From: Acinetobacter haemolyticus | Lineage (GTDB): Bacteria; Pseudomonadota; Gammaproteobacteria; Pseudomonadales; Moraxellaceae | DNA length: 64,000 nucleotides | Assembly: GCF_900406815.1 (NCBI RefSeq) | Contig: NZ_OVCN01000004.1 | Span: forward strand, 1-64,000 | Direction: 5' to 3' | Part shown: one piece after another, positions 28,187 through 38,277 of the stretch | Numbering within the stretch: position 1 is the stretch's first letter | Layout of the letters: every line of letters starts with the position of its first letter | Position numbers and translations under genes: made by a program | Notes under the pieces: generated by a model | Databases searched by the model: none | The model's input: only the letters and a program-made list of their open reading frames with translations | Told to the model about the DNA's origin: nothing

Positions 28187-28211
28187 AAACAAAAAGGGAC
28201 GTTGCCGTCCC
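28187..28211 (-). terminator. Terminator of the DUF475 gene
   Basis: gggacg (28196-28201) pairs with cgtccc (28206-28211) around ttgc, with AAAAACAAAA on its left giving a U-run on the minus strand. Confidence 0.8.
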
Positions 28212-28244
28212 TCATCATCTTAGTCGTTTGAACTGAACTCAAAC

Positions 28245-29327
28245 TTAAGAGAGTTGCTGTTGTCGCTTGCTATACTGTATCGAAGCGATTACCGCCCAAA
28301 CAATAAAGGCAACGCCAATCAAACCTGTTACAACTTCGGGCACATGTAAACCTGTACCGCTTGCAATCATAATAAATGCTAAAGCACCAATCGCATAATG
28401 TGCCCCATGCTCCAAGAAGATATAAGCATCTAAAGTGCCTTTTTCGACTAAATAAATAGTCATCGAACGGACAAAGATTGCACCAATCGCAAGACCCAAC
28501 ATAATGATCACAACATCACTGGTAATCGCAAACGCACCAATTACACCATCAAAACTGAATGATGCATCGAGGACTTCCAAATACAAGAAACCACCAATCC
28601 CGGCTTTTACCACACCTTTTGCTGCCCCATCTGCACCTTGTGTTACGGCATTGCCATTGTCATCCACCTCAGGCTCTCCACCCAATAAGTGACTTAGAAC
28701 TTTCACGCCGATATACACCACGATGCCCCAGATCCCCGCCATGGTCACCACGAGACGTTTCACTTCATCAACATGCGCAGCCATGATTAACATCGCCACC
28801 AACGCAATAAAGACCGACATCGCAGGTATACTGGCTAAATCTGCCAGTTTAGACTCAATCCAGCGGAACCAATGGGTTTCCTTTTCATCATCAAAAAAGA
28901 AGTTTAAAAACACCATGAGTAAGAATGTTCCACCAAAAGCTGCGATCTCTGGATGATGCTCCATCAAACGTTCAGAATAGGTCTTTGGATCATTCAATGC
29001 CATTTTCACCACTTCCATCATGCCCATGTCTGCAGTGACAGCAACGATCAAAATCGGGAAAATCAAACGCATCCCAAATACAGCAACGAGAATACCCACG
29101 GTTAAGAACAACATCTTCCAGAAGTGATCCCAATTACGGAGGACGGAGGCATTCACCACGGCATTATCAAATGACAAAGAAACTTCCATAATCGCCAAAA
29201 TGACAGTAATGGTGAGTGCCTTTAACATGGTTGAAATGCCTGCTTCTGGGCCATGGGTGTAACCCCAATATGCAGACAGTGCCAAACACACGATGGTGAA
29301 AAAGATGGAAAAACGGAAATGCTTCAT
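28245..29327 (-). CDS. DUF475/TerC-like integral membrane protein
   Basis: A 360-aa membrane protein of the TerC superfamily (DUF475). About nine helices are visible. The paired acidic motifs in membrane segments, EVSLSFDNAVVNA and EVLDASFSFDGVIGAFA, are the TerC hallmark and probably bind a cation. I start at the ATG at 29327 because aaagg lies just upstream; a TTG 18 bp further is the alternative. Related proteins work in manganese export or tellurite resistance, but no ter gene is nearby. Confidence 0.85.
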   Translation of the reverse strand: MKHFRFSIFFTIVCLALSAYWGYTHGPEAGISTMLKALTITVILAIMEVSLSFDNAVVNASVLRNWDHFWKMLFLTVGILVAVFGMRLIFPILIVAVTADMGMMEVVKMALNDPKTYSERLMEHHPEIAAFGGTFLLMVFLNFFFDDEKETHWFRWIESKLADLASIPAMSVFIALVAMLIMAAHVDEVKRLVVTMAGIWGIVVYIGVKVLSHLLGGEPEVDDNGNAVTQGADGAAKGVVKAGIGGFLYLEVLDASFSFDGVIGAFAITSDVVIIMLGLAIGAIFVRSMTIYLVEKGTLDAYIFLEHGAHYAIGALAFIMIASGTGLHVPEVVTGLIGVAFIVWAVIASIQYSKRQQQLS

Positions 29328-29499
29328 GAGCTGCCTTTTAGACAAAATTATTGGGTTATAAAAATGTGTCTATTGTAGGCGAGTTTTGACCGAAAGACAG
29401 AAAAGATTGTTGGACTTGTTTGCAGATTCAAGTGAAGTAAAACTAACTTCTGTTATAGTTTGGACAAAATTTATTTTTATCATTTTACAGGTTCATTTC

Positions 29500-30174
29500 A
29501 TGGCATTTTCACAAGCGCTTTGGCAGCAAAACGAAGATTTATACCAAAAAATATTAGCTCTTCCCTTCAATCAAGAACTGGCAGCAGGCACATTAGACCC
29601 AAAAACATTTTGCCATTATGTGATTCAGGACGCGCATTATTTATTAGCGTATGGTCGCGCACTTGCGATAGCCGCAGCCAAGGCGTATGAAGCCGATGAC
29701 GTGATTCAATTTTCTGAAGCTGCAAAAATTGCCATCATTGTTGAACGTAGCTTGCACAATGATTTTATGCAGGAATTTCACATCAGCAAAACCGAGTTTG
29801 AAAGCACGCCATTGACATTGGCTTGCCATCATTACACCTCTTTCTTGACCGCAACTGCATGGTCAGAAAGTTACCCTGTGGTTTTGGCCGCCTTACTGCC
29901 TTGTTTTTGGATCTATGCCGAAGTTGGTAAGGATATTGTCAATCAATCCGTCGCTAACAATCCCTACCAAGCATGGATTGATACCTATGCAGGTGAAGAA
30001 TTTAATATCGCCGTTGCGAATGTGATTGCGACCGTGGATAAAGTTGCCGCACGTTGCGATCAAGATACTTTAGCGAAGATGCATGCGGCCTATACCATGG
30101 GTGCAAAACTCGAATGGTTATTTTGGGACAGCGCCTATCAGCAACGCCAATGGTTAGGTCTAGACCAAGCCTAA
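29500..30174 (+). CDS. tenA: TenA family thiaminase II / aminopyrimidine hydrolase
   Basis: A 224-aa TenA protein, which salvages thiamine by hydrolysing aminopyrimidine breakdown products. The family's active-site residues are visible: Asp and Tyr in IQDAHYLLAYGRA, the Cys in LLPCFWIYAEVG, and the Glu in LEWLFWDSAY. I chose the ATG at 29500 (MAFSQALWQQN); the frame extends upstream to 29386 but that part is unlike TenA. No TPP riboswitch is visible in the 170-bp leader. Confidence 0.9.
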   Translation: MAFSQALWQQNEDLYQKILALPFNQELAAGTLDPKTFCHYVIQDAHYLLAYGRALAIAAAKAYEADDVIQFSEAAKIAIIVERSLHNDFMQEFHISKTEFESTPLTLACHHYTSFLTATAWSESYPVVLAALLPCFWIYAEVGKDIVNQSVANNPYQAWIDTYAGEEFNIAVANVIATVDKVAARCDQDTLAKMHAAYTMGAKLEWLFWDSAYQQRQWLGLDQA

Positions 30175-30210
30175 GCCATTCCGTTATTTTTTAGTTTTTA
30201 ATCGACATAA

Positions 30211-30232
30211 AAAAGCCCCGATGAAGGGGCTT
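30211..30232. terminator. Terminator between tenA and DUF1304 gene
   Basis: aagcccc (30213-30219) pairs with ggggctt (30226-30232) around gatgaa; the A-run on its left gives a good U-tract on minus only. Confidence 0.65.
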
Positions 30233-30325
30233 AGTCGTATATCGTATCGTCCGACATACTGTATGAGGCTCATCTCAAACTGGCGCCATTAAAACACAAA
30301 GCTCAAACGCTGCATAGCTCCAGCA

Positions 30326-30679
30326 TTAAAATAAATTGACGACAATTAAAGCAACCAAAGCTGGCAGCGCTTGGATATAGATAATATTCTTACTAGCAGT
30401 CAACCCACCATAAATTCCAGCCACCAACACACAAGCTAAAAAGAAATTCGCCAAAGGCAATGCATAGCTGTCAGGTGCATACAATGACCAGAATAAACCT
30501 GCGGCAAGGAAACCATTATAAAGCCCCTGATTTTGTGCCAGTACCTTGGTGAGCTGTGCTTTTTCAGGCGAATTTCCAAATGCTTTCAAACCTGCTGGTT
30601 TATCCCACAAGAACATTTCCAACACTAAGATATAAACATGCAACAGACCAATCAACGCGATTAAAATATTTGCTAGCAT
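30326..30679 (-). CDS. DUF1304 membrane protein
   Basis: A 117-aa protein with four hydrophobic helices, starting MLANILIALIGLLHVYILVLEMFLW. The pattern MFLWDKPAGLKAFG and QNQGLYNGFLAAGL is that of DUF1304 family proteins, whose function is unknown. It lies between tenA and the DUF2939 gene; the 56-bp gap to the latter allows co-transcription. Confidence 0.85.
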   Translation of the reverse strand: MLANILIALIGLLHVYILVLEMFLWDKPAGLKAFGNSPEKAQLTKVLAQNQGLYNGFLAAGLFWSLYAPDSYALPLANFFLACVLVAGIYGGLTASKNIIYIQALPALVALIVVNLF

Positions 30680-30734
30680 TGTTCTCGATTCCTTATTCTG
30701 CTCATCCTATGATTGAGATGAATGTAGCACTGAT

Positions 30735-31307
30735 CTAGCGATTTTGCTCGATCGGCAATTGGATTTGTGTGACTTTCCAGCTCAAGCCCGTTCTTTGCAA
30801 GATAATTTTGGTCGGCAAATGATTGTGTGGATGCTGAATTTGCACGGCGAATTGATTGAAAGACTGGTAACGACCTTTATAGCTCACTTTTTCTGCACGA
30901 GATGAAAACGCCGATTCGGATGAATGTGTCGTTTGAGACGTTGTGTTTGCTTGCAGTGGCAAACTGTCTTTGAGCTGCTTACCTTGCATAAGCAGGGCCA
31001 CTCCTTGTGGTGACACCATAACATCCACTACTTTATCCAGCATTGATGAAGCTAAAATTGCCCCGAATGCAGCGAGTCCTCGCTCCGAAGAAGGCACTTG
31101 AGGCATATCTTGCAACATTTGTGCATTGACCTGATCTTTTAAACTCTGGCGTACACTTGGAAAATCAATATAACTGGTCAAGGCTGCACTATCCTCTTGT
31201 TCAATCGCTTGACGAATTTGATAAATCGTTAAATAAGGTGAAGCAAATAAATAACCGAAGACCAATAACACCAGCATAATGCTGAACATCTTAAATTTTT
31301 GTGACAT
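30735..31307 (-). CDS. DUF2939 domain protein
   Basis: A 190-aa protein with one N-terminal membrane helix (MFSIMLVLLVFGYLFASPYL) and a periplasmic domain of the DUF2939 type (TIYQIRQAIEQEDSAALTSYIDFPSVRQSLKDQ). The ATG at 31307 has gaggat as ribosome binding site; a longer frame to 31328 lacks one. Function unknown. It is divergent from uvrA. Confidence 0.8.
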   Translation of the reverse strand: MSQKFKMFSIMLVLLVFGYLFASPYLTIYQIRQAIEQEDSAALTSYIDFPSVRQSLKDQVNAQMLQDMPQVPSSERGLAAFGAILASSMLDKVVDVMVSPQGVALLMQGKQLKDSLPLQANTTSQTTHSSESAFSSRAEKVSYKGRYQSFNQFAVQIQHPHNHLPTKIILQRTGLSWKVTQIQLPIEQNR

Positions 31308-31455
31308 CTTATCCTCAGCAATGAACAATTTTTTTACTAAATGGTTTGTGAAAACTCACAGATAAACACTTGGGCAATATAAAAATTTCATGTTAAAACA
31401 TTAGGCACATCATTTATCCGACACAAACTGACGCTTAAAATCGTTTTGTTACAGC

Positions 31456-31483
31456 TTGAACAATTTTAAATCGCTATTATATA
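31456..31483 (+). promoter_or_regulatory. Likely uvrA promoter
   Basis: ttgaac (31456-31461) and tatata (31478-31483) are 16 bp apart, about 85 bp before the uvrA start. No recognisable SOS box was seen. Confidence 0.4.
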
Positions 31484-31567
31484 GAGGGTTTGAGGAAACT
31501 TCACAAATCCTAGTAGGAATGAAGATTACACTCCCTATTTCAATTTCCACATTACTGAGATGTATTT

Positions 31568-34399
31568 ATGAGTCAAAGTCATATCCGTATTCGAGGCGCA
31601 CGTACCCATAATTTAAAAAATGTGTCACTCGATATTCCACGTGACAAGTTTGTGGTGATTACGGGACTTTCAGGCTCAGGAAAATCATCCTTGGCATTTG
31701 ATACCTTATATGCTGAAGGTCAACGTCGCTATGTTGAATCACTTTCAGCCTATGCACGTCAATTCCTTTCGCAAATGGAAAAACCTGAAGTTGATTCAAT
31801 CGAAGGTTTATCCCCTGCAATTGCGATTGAACAAAAATCGACGAGTCATAACCCACGTTCAACTGTCGGAACGATTACCGAAATTTATGACTATTTGCGC
31901 TTACTCTATGCGCGTGTCGGTACACCTTATTGTCCTGAACATGATTTGCCGATGGTCGCGCAAACTGTTTCGGAAATGGTTGATGCGGTAAAATCGCTCG
32001 ATGAAGGTACAGCACTAATGTTGCTCGCACCTGTGGTTCGTGAACGTAAAGGCGAATACAGCAACTTATTTGAGCAACTACAAAGCCAAGGTTTTGTACG
32101 CGCACGTGTCGATGGCGAAATTATTGATATTGATACCCCACCTGAACTGGATAAAAAGAAAAAACATACCATCGAAGTCGTGGTCGATCGTTTCAAAGTA
32201 CGTGATGATCTTGGCAATCGAATTGCAGAATCCTTTGAAACAGCCTTACGTTTAGGCGGCGATATTGCGATTTTATCGTGGATGAATGGCGAACATCCTG
32301 AACGTGTCTTTTCAGCGAAACACTCTTGCCCTGAATGTGACCGTGCGGTTGCTGAACTCGAGCCTCGTTTGTTCTCATTTAACAATCCTTTTGGTGCTTG
32401 CCCTGTCTGCGATGGTTTAGGGACGCGTAGTCATTTTAGTGCAGACAAACTTATTCCAAATCCAGAAGTATCGATCAGCCAAGGTGCAATTCGTGGTTGG
32501 GACAGACAGCGACCGTATTACTATACGATGCTTCAAAAAGTCGCAGATCATTTTGATATTCCACTCGATACCCCGTGGAATCAACTGGATAAAGAGACAC
32601 AAAAGAAATTCTTACAAGGTACAGGCAAAGAAAAAATCGATCTGAGTTATATCGATGAACGTGGTCGTAAACATAATCGTGTGCAACCTTTTGAAGGAAT
32701 CTTGCCACATTTAGAACGCCGCTATCGTGAAACGGAATCGAATTATGTCCGTGATGACTTAGCTCAATACTTATCCAATGCCGCTTGTGATGCGTGTGGT
32801 GGTTCTCGTCTCAATGAAATCTCGCGTCATGTTCGCGTCAAAGACAAAACCATTGCTGAAATCACCAAGATGTCGATTGGTGATGCTGAAAGTTATTATC
32901 AAGACCTCAATCTTGAGGGGGCTAAAGGCGAAATCGCGGATAAAATCTTTAAAGAAATTCGTGAGCGTTTACACTTTTTAGTGAGTGTGGGACTCAATTA
33001 TTTAAGCTTAGCACGTTCGGCTGAAACCCTTTCAGGGGGTGAAGCGCAGCGTATTCGCCTCGCTTCGCAAATCGGTGCAGGTTTGATGGGCGTGATGTAT
33101 GTTCTTGATGAACCATCGATTGGTCTGCATCAACGAGATAATGATCGCTTATTACAAACCTTAATTCGTTTACGTGATCTCGGCAATACCGTACTGGTCG
33201 TTGAGCATGATGAAGATGCGATTCGTGCTGCGGACCATATTATTGATATCGGACCAGGTGCAGGGATTCACGGTGGTGCGATCATCGCCGAAGGAACCTA
33301 TGATGAATTGGCAAGCCATGCCGATTCGCTTACAGGTCAATATCTTTCAGGCAAATTAAAAATTGCAGTGCCAAAACAACGTACCCAATCACCACGTCCT
33401 GATGAAGTGATTAAGCTTTCAGGCGCAAGCGGACATAATCTTAGAAATGTCGATTTGACTATTCCTTTAGGCATTATGACCTGTGTCACTGGTGTTTCAG
33501 GTTCAGGAAAATCAACCTTAATTAACCGTACTTTATTGCCTTTAGCAGCCACTCAACTCAATGGTGCAACCACTCTTACCGCAGAAAAATTTGATTCGAT
33601 TGATGGGTTGCAACACTTGGATAAAGTGGTTGATATTGACCAAAGTCCAATTGGTCGTACACCACGTTCGAACCCTGCTACCTATACGGGGTTATTTACC
33701 CCGATTCGTGAGTTATTTGCACAAACACCTGAAGCCAAAGCACGTGGTTATAGTGCAGGCCGTTTCTCGTTTAACGTGAAAGGCGGACGCTGTGAGGCCT
33801 GTGAAGGCGATGGCATGATCAAGGTCGCGATGCATTTCCTGCCTGATATGTATGTGCCTTGTGATGCCTGCCACGGCAAGCGTTATAATCGTGAAACGCT
33901 GGAAGTGGGCTATAAAGGTAAGAATATCTCTGATGTGTTAGAAATGACCGTAGAAGATGCAGCAGAATTCTTTAGTGCAATTCCTGTGATTCATCGTCGT
34001 CTAGAAACCCTGACGCAAGTGGGTCTTGGTTATATCCGTTTGGGTCAAGCCGCAACAACCCTTTCAGGTGGTGAGGCTCAACGCGTGAAATTAGCGCGTG
34101 AGTTAGCAAAACGTGATACAGGGAAAACTTTATATATCTTGGATGAACCAACTACAGGTCTGCATTTCCATGATATTGCCAAGTTACTCGACATCTTGCA
34201 TGAACTACGCAATAAGGGTAATACCATTGTAGTGATTGAGCATAATCTGGATGTGATCAAAACTGCCGATTGGGTGATTGATCTTGGACCAGAAGGTGGT
34301 TCTGGTGGTGGTCAAATTATTGCAGAAGGTACACCTGAGCAAGTGGCTAAGGTTGAAATCTCACATACTGGTAAGTTCTTAAAACCGATGTTGAAATAA
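31568..34399 (+). CDS. uvrA: Excinuclease ABC subunit A
   Basis: A 943-aa UvrA, the damage sensor of nucleotide excision repair. Two ABC ATPase modules are present: Walker [10 protein letters not shown] at 33-41 and GVSGSGKST in the second half, and LSGGEAQR signatures in both. Zinc-binding Cys pairs occur in CPECD...CPVCDGLG and CEACEGDG...CDACHGKR. Length is normal. Its last 21 bp overlap the convergent downstream gene. Confidence 0.98.
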   Translation: MSQSHIRIRGARTHNLKNVSLDIPRDKFVVITGLSGSGKSSLAFDTLYAEGQRRYVESLSAYARQFLSQMEKPEVDSIEGLSPAIAIEQKSTSHNPRSTVGTITEIYDYLRLLYARVGTPYCPEHDLPMVAQTVSEMVDAVKSLDEGTALMLLAPVVRERKGEYSNLFEQLQSQGFVRARVDGEIIDIDTPPELDKKKKHTIEVVVDRFKVRDDLGNRIAESFETALRLGGDIAILSWMNGEHPERVFSAKHSCPECDRAVAELEPRLFSFNNPFGACPVCDGLGTRSHFSADKLIPNPEVSISQGAIRGWDRQRPYYYTMLQKVADHFDIPLDTPWNQLDKETQKKFLQGTGKEKIDLSYIDERGRKHNRVQPFEGILPHLERRYRETESNYVRDDLAQYLSNAACDACGGSRLNEISRHVRVKDKTIAEITKMSIGDAESYYQDLNLEGAKGEIADKIFKEIRERLHFLVSVGLNYLSLARSAETLSGGEAQRIRLASQIGAGLMGVMYVLDEPSIGLHQRDNDRLLQTLIRLRDLGNTVLVVEHDEDAIRAADHIIDIGPGAGIHGGAIIAEGTYDELASHADSLTGQYLSGKLKIAVPKQRTQSPRPDEVIKLSGASGHNLRNVDLTIPLGIMTCVTGVSGSGKSTLINRTLLPLAATQLNGATTLTAEKFDSIDGLQHLDKVVDIDQSPIGRTPRSNPATYTGLFTPIRELFAQTPEAKARGYSAGRFSFNVKGGRCEACEGDGMIKVAMHFLPDMYVPCDACHGKRYNRETLEVGYKGKNISDVLEMTVEDAAEFFSAIPVIHRRLETLTQVGLGYIRLGQAATTLSGGEAQRVKLARELAKRDTGKTLYILDEPTTGLHFHDIAKLLDILHELRNKGNTIVVIEHNLDVIKTADWVIDLGPEGGSGGGQIIAEGTPEQVAKVEISHTGKFLKPMLK

Positions 34400-35086
34400 A
34401 TTTAATTGATTCTCCAAAACTGGCGTAAATTTAGGCTGTACTTGTCTCTCTAGCTTGAATTTACGCCAACTTCCTAAATGCGGAACAGATGCATATTCAA
34501 TATTATCAAACAAAGAATACTGTGTTTTCTGTAATTTCTCAGCACGCTTTATGCATTCCCTCAACCATGAGTAAGACATTTTCATATAGTCAGCGACATT
34601 CAGATATGTATATTTGAGTAATTTGGGTTTTAGACTTTCAAATAATTGAACATATGCCAAAGCCATCGAGAAACTATTTTCTTGAATCTGTTTTACTTGT
34701 TTCTTTTGGAGGAAAAGTTGTTCTTCATCATCAATCATTCCCTGTAATGGCTCAGTTGATGCTGAAGATGATATGCTCAAAAGAATCGGATTAATCGCTT
34801 CATCTGGATCATTTCTAGAACTTTGATCAAAACTCAATGCATATTTAATTATACGATCCGTACCATGAACAAATAAATTCCACATTTTGTGTTTTAATTC
34901 AACCCAGTGTTCGGGATTGTATGAGTCAAATTCACCAACCCACTTTTCTACAATAAATAAAAAGGCATCTTGAGCAATATCTTCCGCTTCACATTGTTTA
35001 GAAGAAAGAGTTATCTTCTGCCAATCTTTGTAATGTTCAACAGAATAAATCAACTGATATAATTTTTTTTGGTCTTTTGCTAGCAC
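34379..35086 (-). CDS. Uncharacterised protein with sigma-factor-like segments
   Basis: A 235-aa protein I cannot name. Residues about 30-70 ([22 protein letters not shown]) resemble sigma-70 region 2 (EDIxQDxFL), and about 165-190 ([25 protein letters not shown]) looks like a helix-turn-helix such as region 4. The middle differs from known ECF factors. No anti-sigma gene is adjacent. Its 3' end overlaps uvrA by 21 bp in convergent orientation. Possibly a divergent sigma-like regulator. Confidence 0.6.
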   Translation of the reverse strand: MLAKDQKKLYQLIYSVEHYKDWQKITLSSKQCEAEDIAQDAFLFIVEKWVGEFDSYNPEHWVELKHKMWNLFVHGTDRIIKYALSFDQSSRNDPDEAINPILLSISSSASTEPLQGMIDDEEQLFLQKKQVKQIQENSFSMALAYVQLFESLKPKLLKYTYLNVADYMKMSYSWLRECIKRAEKLQKTQYSLFDNIEYASVPHLGSWRKFKLERQVQPKFTPVLENQLNLFQHRF

Positions 35087-35187
35087 AGATAGAATCTAAT
35101 ATTCGAATTCATTTAAACTATCAATTCTAAATTTAAATTTGATGACGAAATAAAAATAACCGCGGTAAATCGCATGATAACGTTTGT

Positions 35188-36915
35188 TTAACCCTCCACC
35201 ACATTCTTCCCTTTTACCTTCGCTTTCAATAAAGACTGATCCGCATTTTCTAACAGTTCAAGCCAGCTTTCTGCACCAACTGCGACACCAATACTCACCG
35301 AAACTTGAATGATCTCACCCGAACTTGAAACCACAATCGATGCATTAGAAATTTCAGTACGAATACTTTCCGCAATTTGTTTTGCAGCATCCATTTCAAT
35401 ATTTTCAATGACCACCAAGAACTCATCACCACCATAACGGACGATTAAATCCGATGCTCGTACATTGTGCTTTAACTGATCAGCGATCATTGTAATCACC
35501 TGATCGCCAACAATATGCCCATACTGATCATTCACAAATTTAAAATTATCAATATCAATCACAATCACAGCTAAATGCCTAAGAAGCTCAGGTTTAGATT
35601 GAAGTAGATCAAGATACTCATCTAGAGCAAGGCGATTGGATACCCCTGTCAACGCATCCGAATTGGCAATCTGTTTTAATTGCAACTCCATCGTATCCCG
35701 TTGAACCAGCATAACTTTGAGTTTATCTATCGCCTCAAATAAAGAATAAAACTCATTTTGGGATTTGTTTGAATTTACTGGTTCATCACTGACATCAGAT
35801 AATTCAAGAATCATATTCCGTGCTTTGATCAAAGGACTAAATACTTTTTGCTTGGCATAAATCATCGTAAAGAGTGCGATTAGTAAAGATAAACTCGATA
35901 TACCGAGCGTAAAAAGAAATTGTTGTTGGGCATGCTTTTTTTGGTTGATCGCAAATTCAATACTGTAGTCCAGAATATAGTTTTGCAAATCCATCACTGT
36001 CGTGAATTTATCTACAATTTGCTCAGTAAGTTCCGTTCCAGAAATAAAATAATCTTCGTTATTTTTACTCTGTAATAATAATCGAGTCACAATTGGAAGC
36101 CCTTGATCCAAGAACTCAGTTTTGACTCGTTGATGCAACCGACTATATTCAGGCGTTTTGGATTGCTCTAAATGAATCGTATCGACCAAAGCCCATAAGT
36201 AATAAGTTTGATGTTGGGTTTGTAATGAACGAGCGAGATTCTCATCTGAGATTTTTTCATCAAAGGTCACGGGAGCCATGATATTAGAAGCAACCCGCCC
36301 TGCCTGATCTCGCATGTCAGTTAAGATCAAAATAGACGTAAAATAATTTGAAATTTTACTGTCCTTACTTTTTGACTGGATCATTAACTTGTTCAAAAGT
36401 TCACGTGCTTCATCCCACGCAGCAAACATGGATAAAATCGCTTGATCAAACTGCAACGATGTTCGTTGATGAGGTGGAATTAATGCATAAGCATCCACAG
36501 TGATTCGAGCTTGGGCCAATTCTGCTTTTAAATCAGTCTGCAAAGATTGAGCTATTAACGGAAAACCACCTTGCTCTAAAATTGTAATGGTTCGATCAAT
36601 TTCAGCATCAACAACACGTCTAAAAGCACGTAACTCCGCTTGGTTTGCCACCAATTCATCTGGTGTACTAGACATTACTTTATTGGAAGGTGCACGTTCT
36701 CTAGAAATTTTATTTACGGTCTTGACCAATGCCCTTAAACTTGTTGTTTCTGTGAGCACCTGTTTAGTTTCAATATATTCTTCATAGCTGCGAATAATCA
36801 GCGGTATAGAGATATATAAAATCGATAGAATAATCACAACCATACATGAAAATAAACGAAGGCTAATTTGCTCAGAACGTAGTTTTGAGTTTTTTAAATC
36901 ACGTCCCATGAACAC
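35188..36915 (-). CDS. Membrane-bound diguanylate cyclase (GGDEF)
   Basis: A 575-aa protein that should make cyclic-di-GMP. It has an N-terminal membrane helix (about 20-42), a large periplasmic sensor region, a second helix (FLFTLGISSLSLLIALFTMIYA, about 332-355), and a C-terminal GGDEF domain from DALTGVSNRLALD. The active site is RYGGDEFLVV, and the product-inhibition I-site RxxD is RASD, five residues before GGDEF. The start may be the first or third codon Met (MFMGRD). No EAL domain and no partner gene. Confidence 0.93.
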   Translation of the reverse strand: MFMGRDLKNSKLRSEQISLRLFSCMVVIILSILYISIPLIIRSYEEYIETKQVLTETTSLRALVKTVNKISRERAPSNKVMSSTPDELVANQAELRAFRRVVDAEIDRTITILEQGGFPLIAQSLQTDLKAELAQARITVDAYALIPPHQRTSLQFDQAILSMFAAWDEARELLNKLMIQSKSKDSKISNYFTSILILTDMRDQAGRVASNIMAPVTFDEKISDENLARSLQTQHQTYYLWALVDTIHLEQSKTPEYSRLHQRVKTEFLDQGLPIVTRLLLQSKNNEDYFISGTELTEQIVDKFTTVMDLQNYILDYSIEFAINQKKHAQQQFLFTLGISSLSLLIALFTMIYAKQKVFSPLIKARNMILELSDVSDEPVNSNKSQNEFYSLFEAIDKLKVMLVQRDTMELQLKQIANSDALTGVSNRLALDEYLDLLQSKPELLRHLAVIVIDIDNFKFVNDQYGHIVGDQVITMIADQLKHNVRASDLIVRYGGDEFLVVIENIEMDAAKQIAESIRTEISNASIVVSSSGEIIQVSVSIGVAVGAESWLELLENADQSLLKAKVKGKNVVEG

Positions 36916-37097
36916 ACCTTGCTTTTCTCACCCATCATTTTGATCAATTCACAATCAAATAAACATTTTAGCGATGTTCTTACAATCACCAGACCTTTAA
37001 GCGATCGACATCATATACTTCTACTCACACTATTGCCGAAACAGATTGTAAAAATGAAAATTATCAATTTTACAAATCAAACATCAAACTACATACT

Positions 37098-37126
37098 TTG
37101 ATTAAGCAATATGAATGAGTTACTAC
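37098..37126 (+). promoter_or_regulatory. Promoter-like pair for the candidate RNA at 37133
   Basis: ttgatt (37098-37103) and tactac (37121-37126), 17 bp apart, plus strand, followed by two hairpins and a T-run. Confidence 0.35.
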
Positions 37127-37132
37127 TCACCA

Positions 37133-37208
37133 ATTACCCTCTAGGATGTTTTCTCCCCCAAGCGTAAACATCCTATTTATCAGCCCAACTCAAACCAAGA
37201 GAGTGGGC
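37133..37208 (+). ncRNA. Candidate ~75-nt small RNA with C-rich loop
   Basis: Hairpin one pairs 37142-37151 (taggatgttt) with 37166-37175 and exposes a loop with ctccccc. Hairpin two pairs 37182-37191 with 37201-37209, one base bulged, and is followed by TTTTTT, a plus-strand terminator. No coding gene lies upstream on plus. The C-rich loop could bind Shine-Dalgarno sequences. The rest of 36916-37236 holds nothing else. Confidence 0.35.
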
Positions 37209-37236
37209 TTTTTTAATAAAATCAGTATATTACCTA

Positions 37237-38064
37237 CTACAATAACTTTAGTTGCGTTAATGCCTGATAAACAATTTCTTTACGTGCAGCTGCATGTGTA
37301 GGTTGATTCATTTCCATATTGAGAGAAAAAGCGGTAACTTTTCCGTTTGGATCTTCAATCCAGCCTGTCCACCATCCTACTTGCGGGGTAATATCCATCC
37401 CCCAGCCACTTTTGGCGTAAATTTTGGTTCCTCGGACTTCATCAACCAACAACATATCAATCACTTGCTTTTGAGTGTTTTGGGTAAACGGTAACTCCCG
37501 TTTTGCAAGCCTGTAAGCAAATTGTGCTTCTTCAATTGGCGTAATCTTTAAAGGGCCAACGAGCCAGAAATTATCAACTTGTGTTCCGATGAGCGTATTA
37601 CCGAAGTCTACTCTTTTGACTTCTTTTGCCATGAGATCTAAACCAATCCGCTGAGCAAGCGTTTGATAAACAGGTACAGCTGATGCTTGCATGGCTTCAG
37701 CTAAAGTCAGGTCTTTTTCCCAACTTTCAAAAGCACGTTTCTGACCATCCCACTTAAACATTTCATTTGGAAAGGTCTTATCATGTTCTATACCAATCAA
37801 AGCATTTAAGATTTTGAAAGTAGATGCTGGGACATATGCAGTCTGGGCACGATTGAGATCATTACCGTATGTTTTAAGCACCTGCCCATCAAAGGTAATC
37901 AAAACACCTGTTGTTTGAACATCTTGAAATAAAGACGCGATCTTTGAGGCTTGATCATTTTGAACTTGAATGAATGATACTGGCGTGGGATTATGCTGGC
38001 AGGCGACAGCGGTTAATCCAACACCAATGAGTGCAGCGAAGATAAATAATTTTGATTGCTTCAT
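37237..38064 (-). CDS. Class D beta-lactamase, Acinetobacter OXA type
   Basis: A 275-aa OXA enzyme that hydrolyses beta-lactams in the periplasm. A signal peptide ends in lipobox LTAVAC with Cys22, so it is probably a lipoprotein. Active-site motifs are STFK (81-84, Ser81 nucleophile, Lys84 carboxylated), SAV (128-130), FGN (154-156, in place of YGN) and KSG (218-220). Phe112 and Met223 correspond to the hydrophobic bridge of OXA-23/OXA-24-like carbapenemases. No insertion sequence or other transfer sign adjoins it, so it looks like the species' intrinsic OXA. I cannot assign the OXA subfamily. Confidence 0.93.
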   Translation of the reverse strand: MKQSKLFIFAALIGVGLTAVACQHNPTPVSFIQVQNDQASKIASLFQDVQTTGVLITFDGQVLKTYGNDLNRAQTAYVPASTFKILNALIGIEHDKTFPNEMFKWDGQKRAFESWEKDLTLAEAMQASAVPVYQTLAQRIGLDLMAKEVKRVDFGNTLIGTQVDNFWLVGPLKITPIEEAQFAYRLAKRELPFTQNTQKQVIDMLLVDEVRGTKIYAKSGWGMDITPQVGWWTGWIEDPNGKVTAFSLNMEMNQPTHAAARKEIVYQALTQLKLL

Positions 38065-38163
38065 TTTCTGTATTTAAGTTATCGGACTTTAATCGTTACT
38101 ATAGAGCTTTTATACAAATTACTTTGTGATATTTCTTGATTTGGATCTTCTACTATAAGTGAA

Positions 38164-38196
38164 TAAAAAAAGCTCGACCTTGGGGAAAGCCGAGCT
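38164..38196 (-). terminator. Orphan terminator on the minus strand upstream of the OXA gene
   Basis: agctcg (38171-38176) pairs with cgagct (38191-38196); seven A on the left give a U-run on minus. It lies upstream of the OXA gene, so it would end a transcript that starts in 38197-38711, where no minus-strand gene is seen. Confidence 0.55.
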
Positions 38197-38228
38197 AGAA
38201 AACTTAAAAAATACACAAGGAAAATGTT

Positions 38229-38277
38229 AGGAGATCGTAAAATGCAAATTACATATCTCTTGATTCGTATTATGTGA
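38229..38277 (+). other. Possible 11-codon leader frame
   Basis: aggaga (38229-38234) precedes ATG at 38242, and the frame MQITYLLIRIM stops at TGA 38275-38277. It may be chance; it is the only coding-like feature in the 650-bp gap between the OXA gene and the porin. Confidence 0.15.

Noticed and set aside
29346..29499. TPP riboswitch ahead of tenA
   Set aside because: No THI-box core (ctgaga and matching elements) could be found in the leader.
31329..31567. SOS operator ahead of uvrA
   Set aside because: No clear palindromic box of either the LexA type or the Acinetobacter UmuDAb type was visible.
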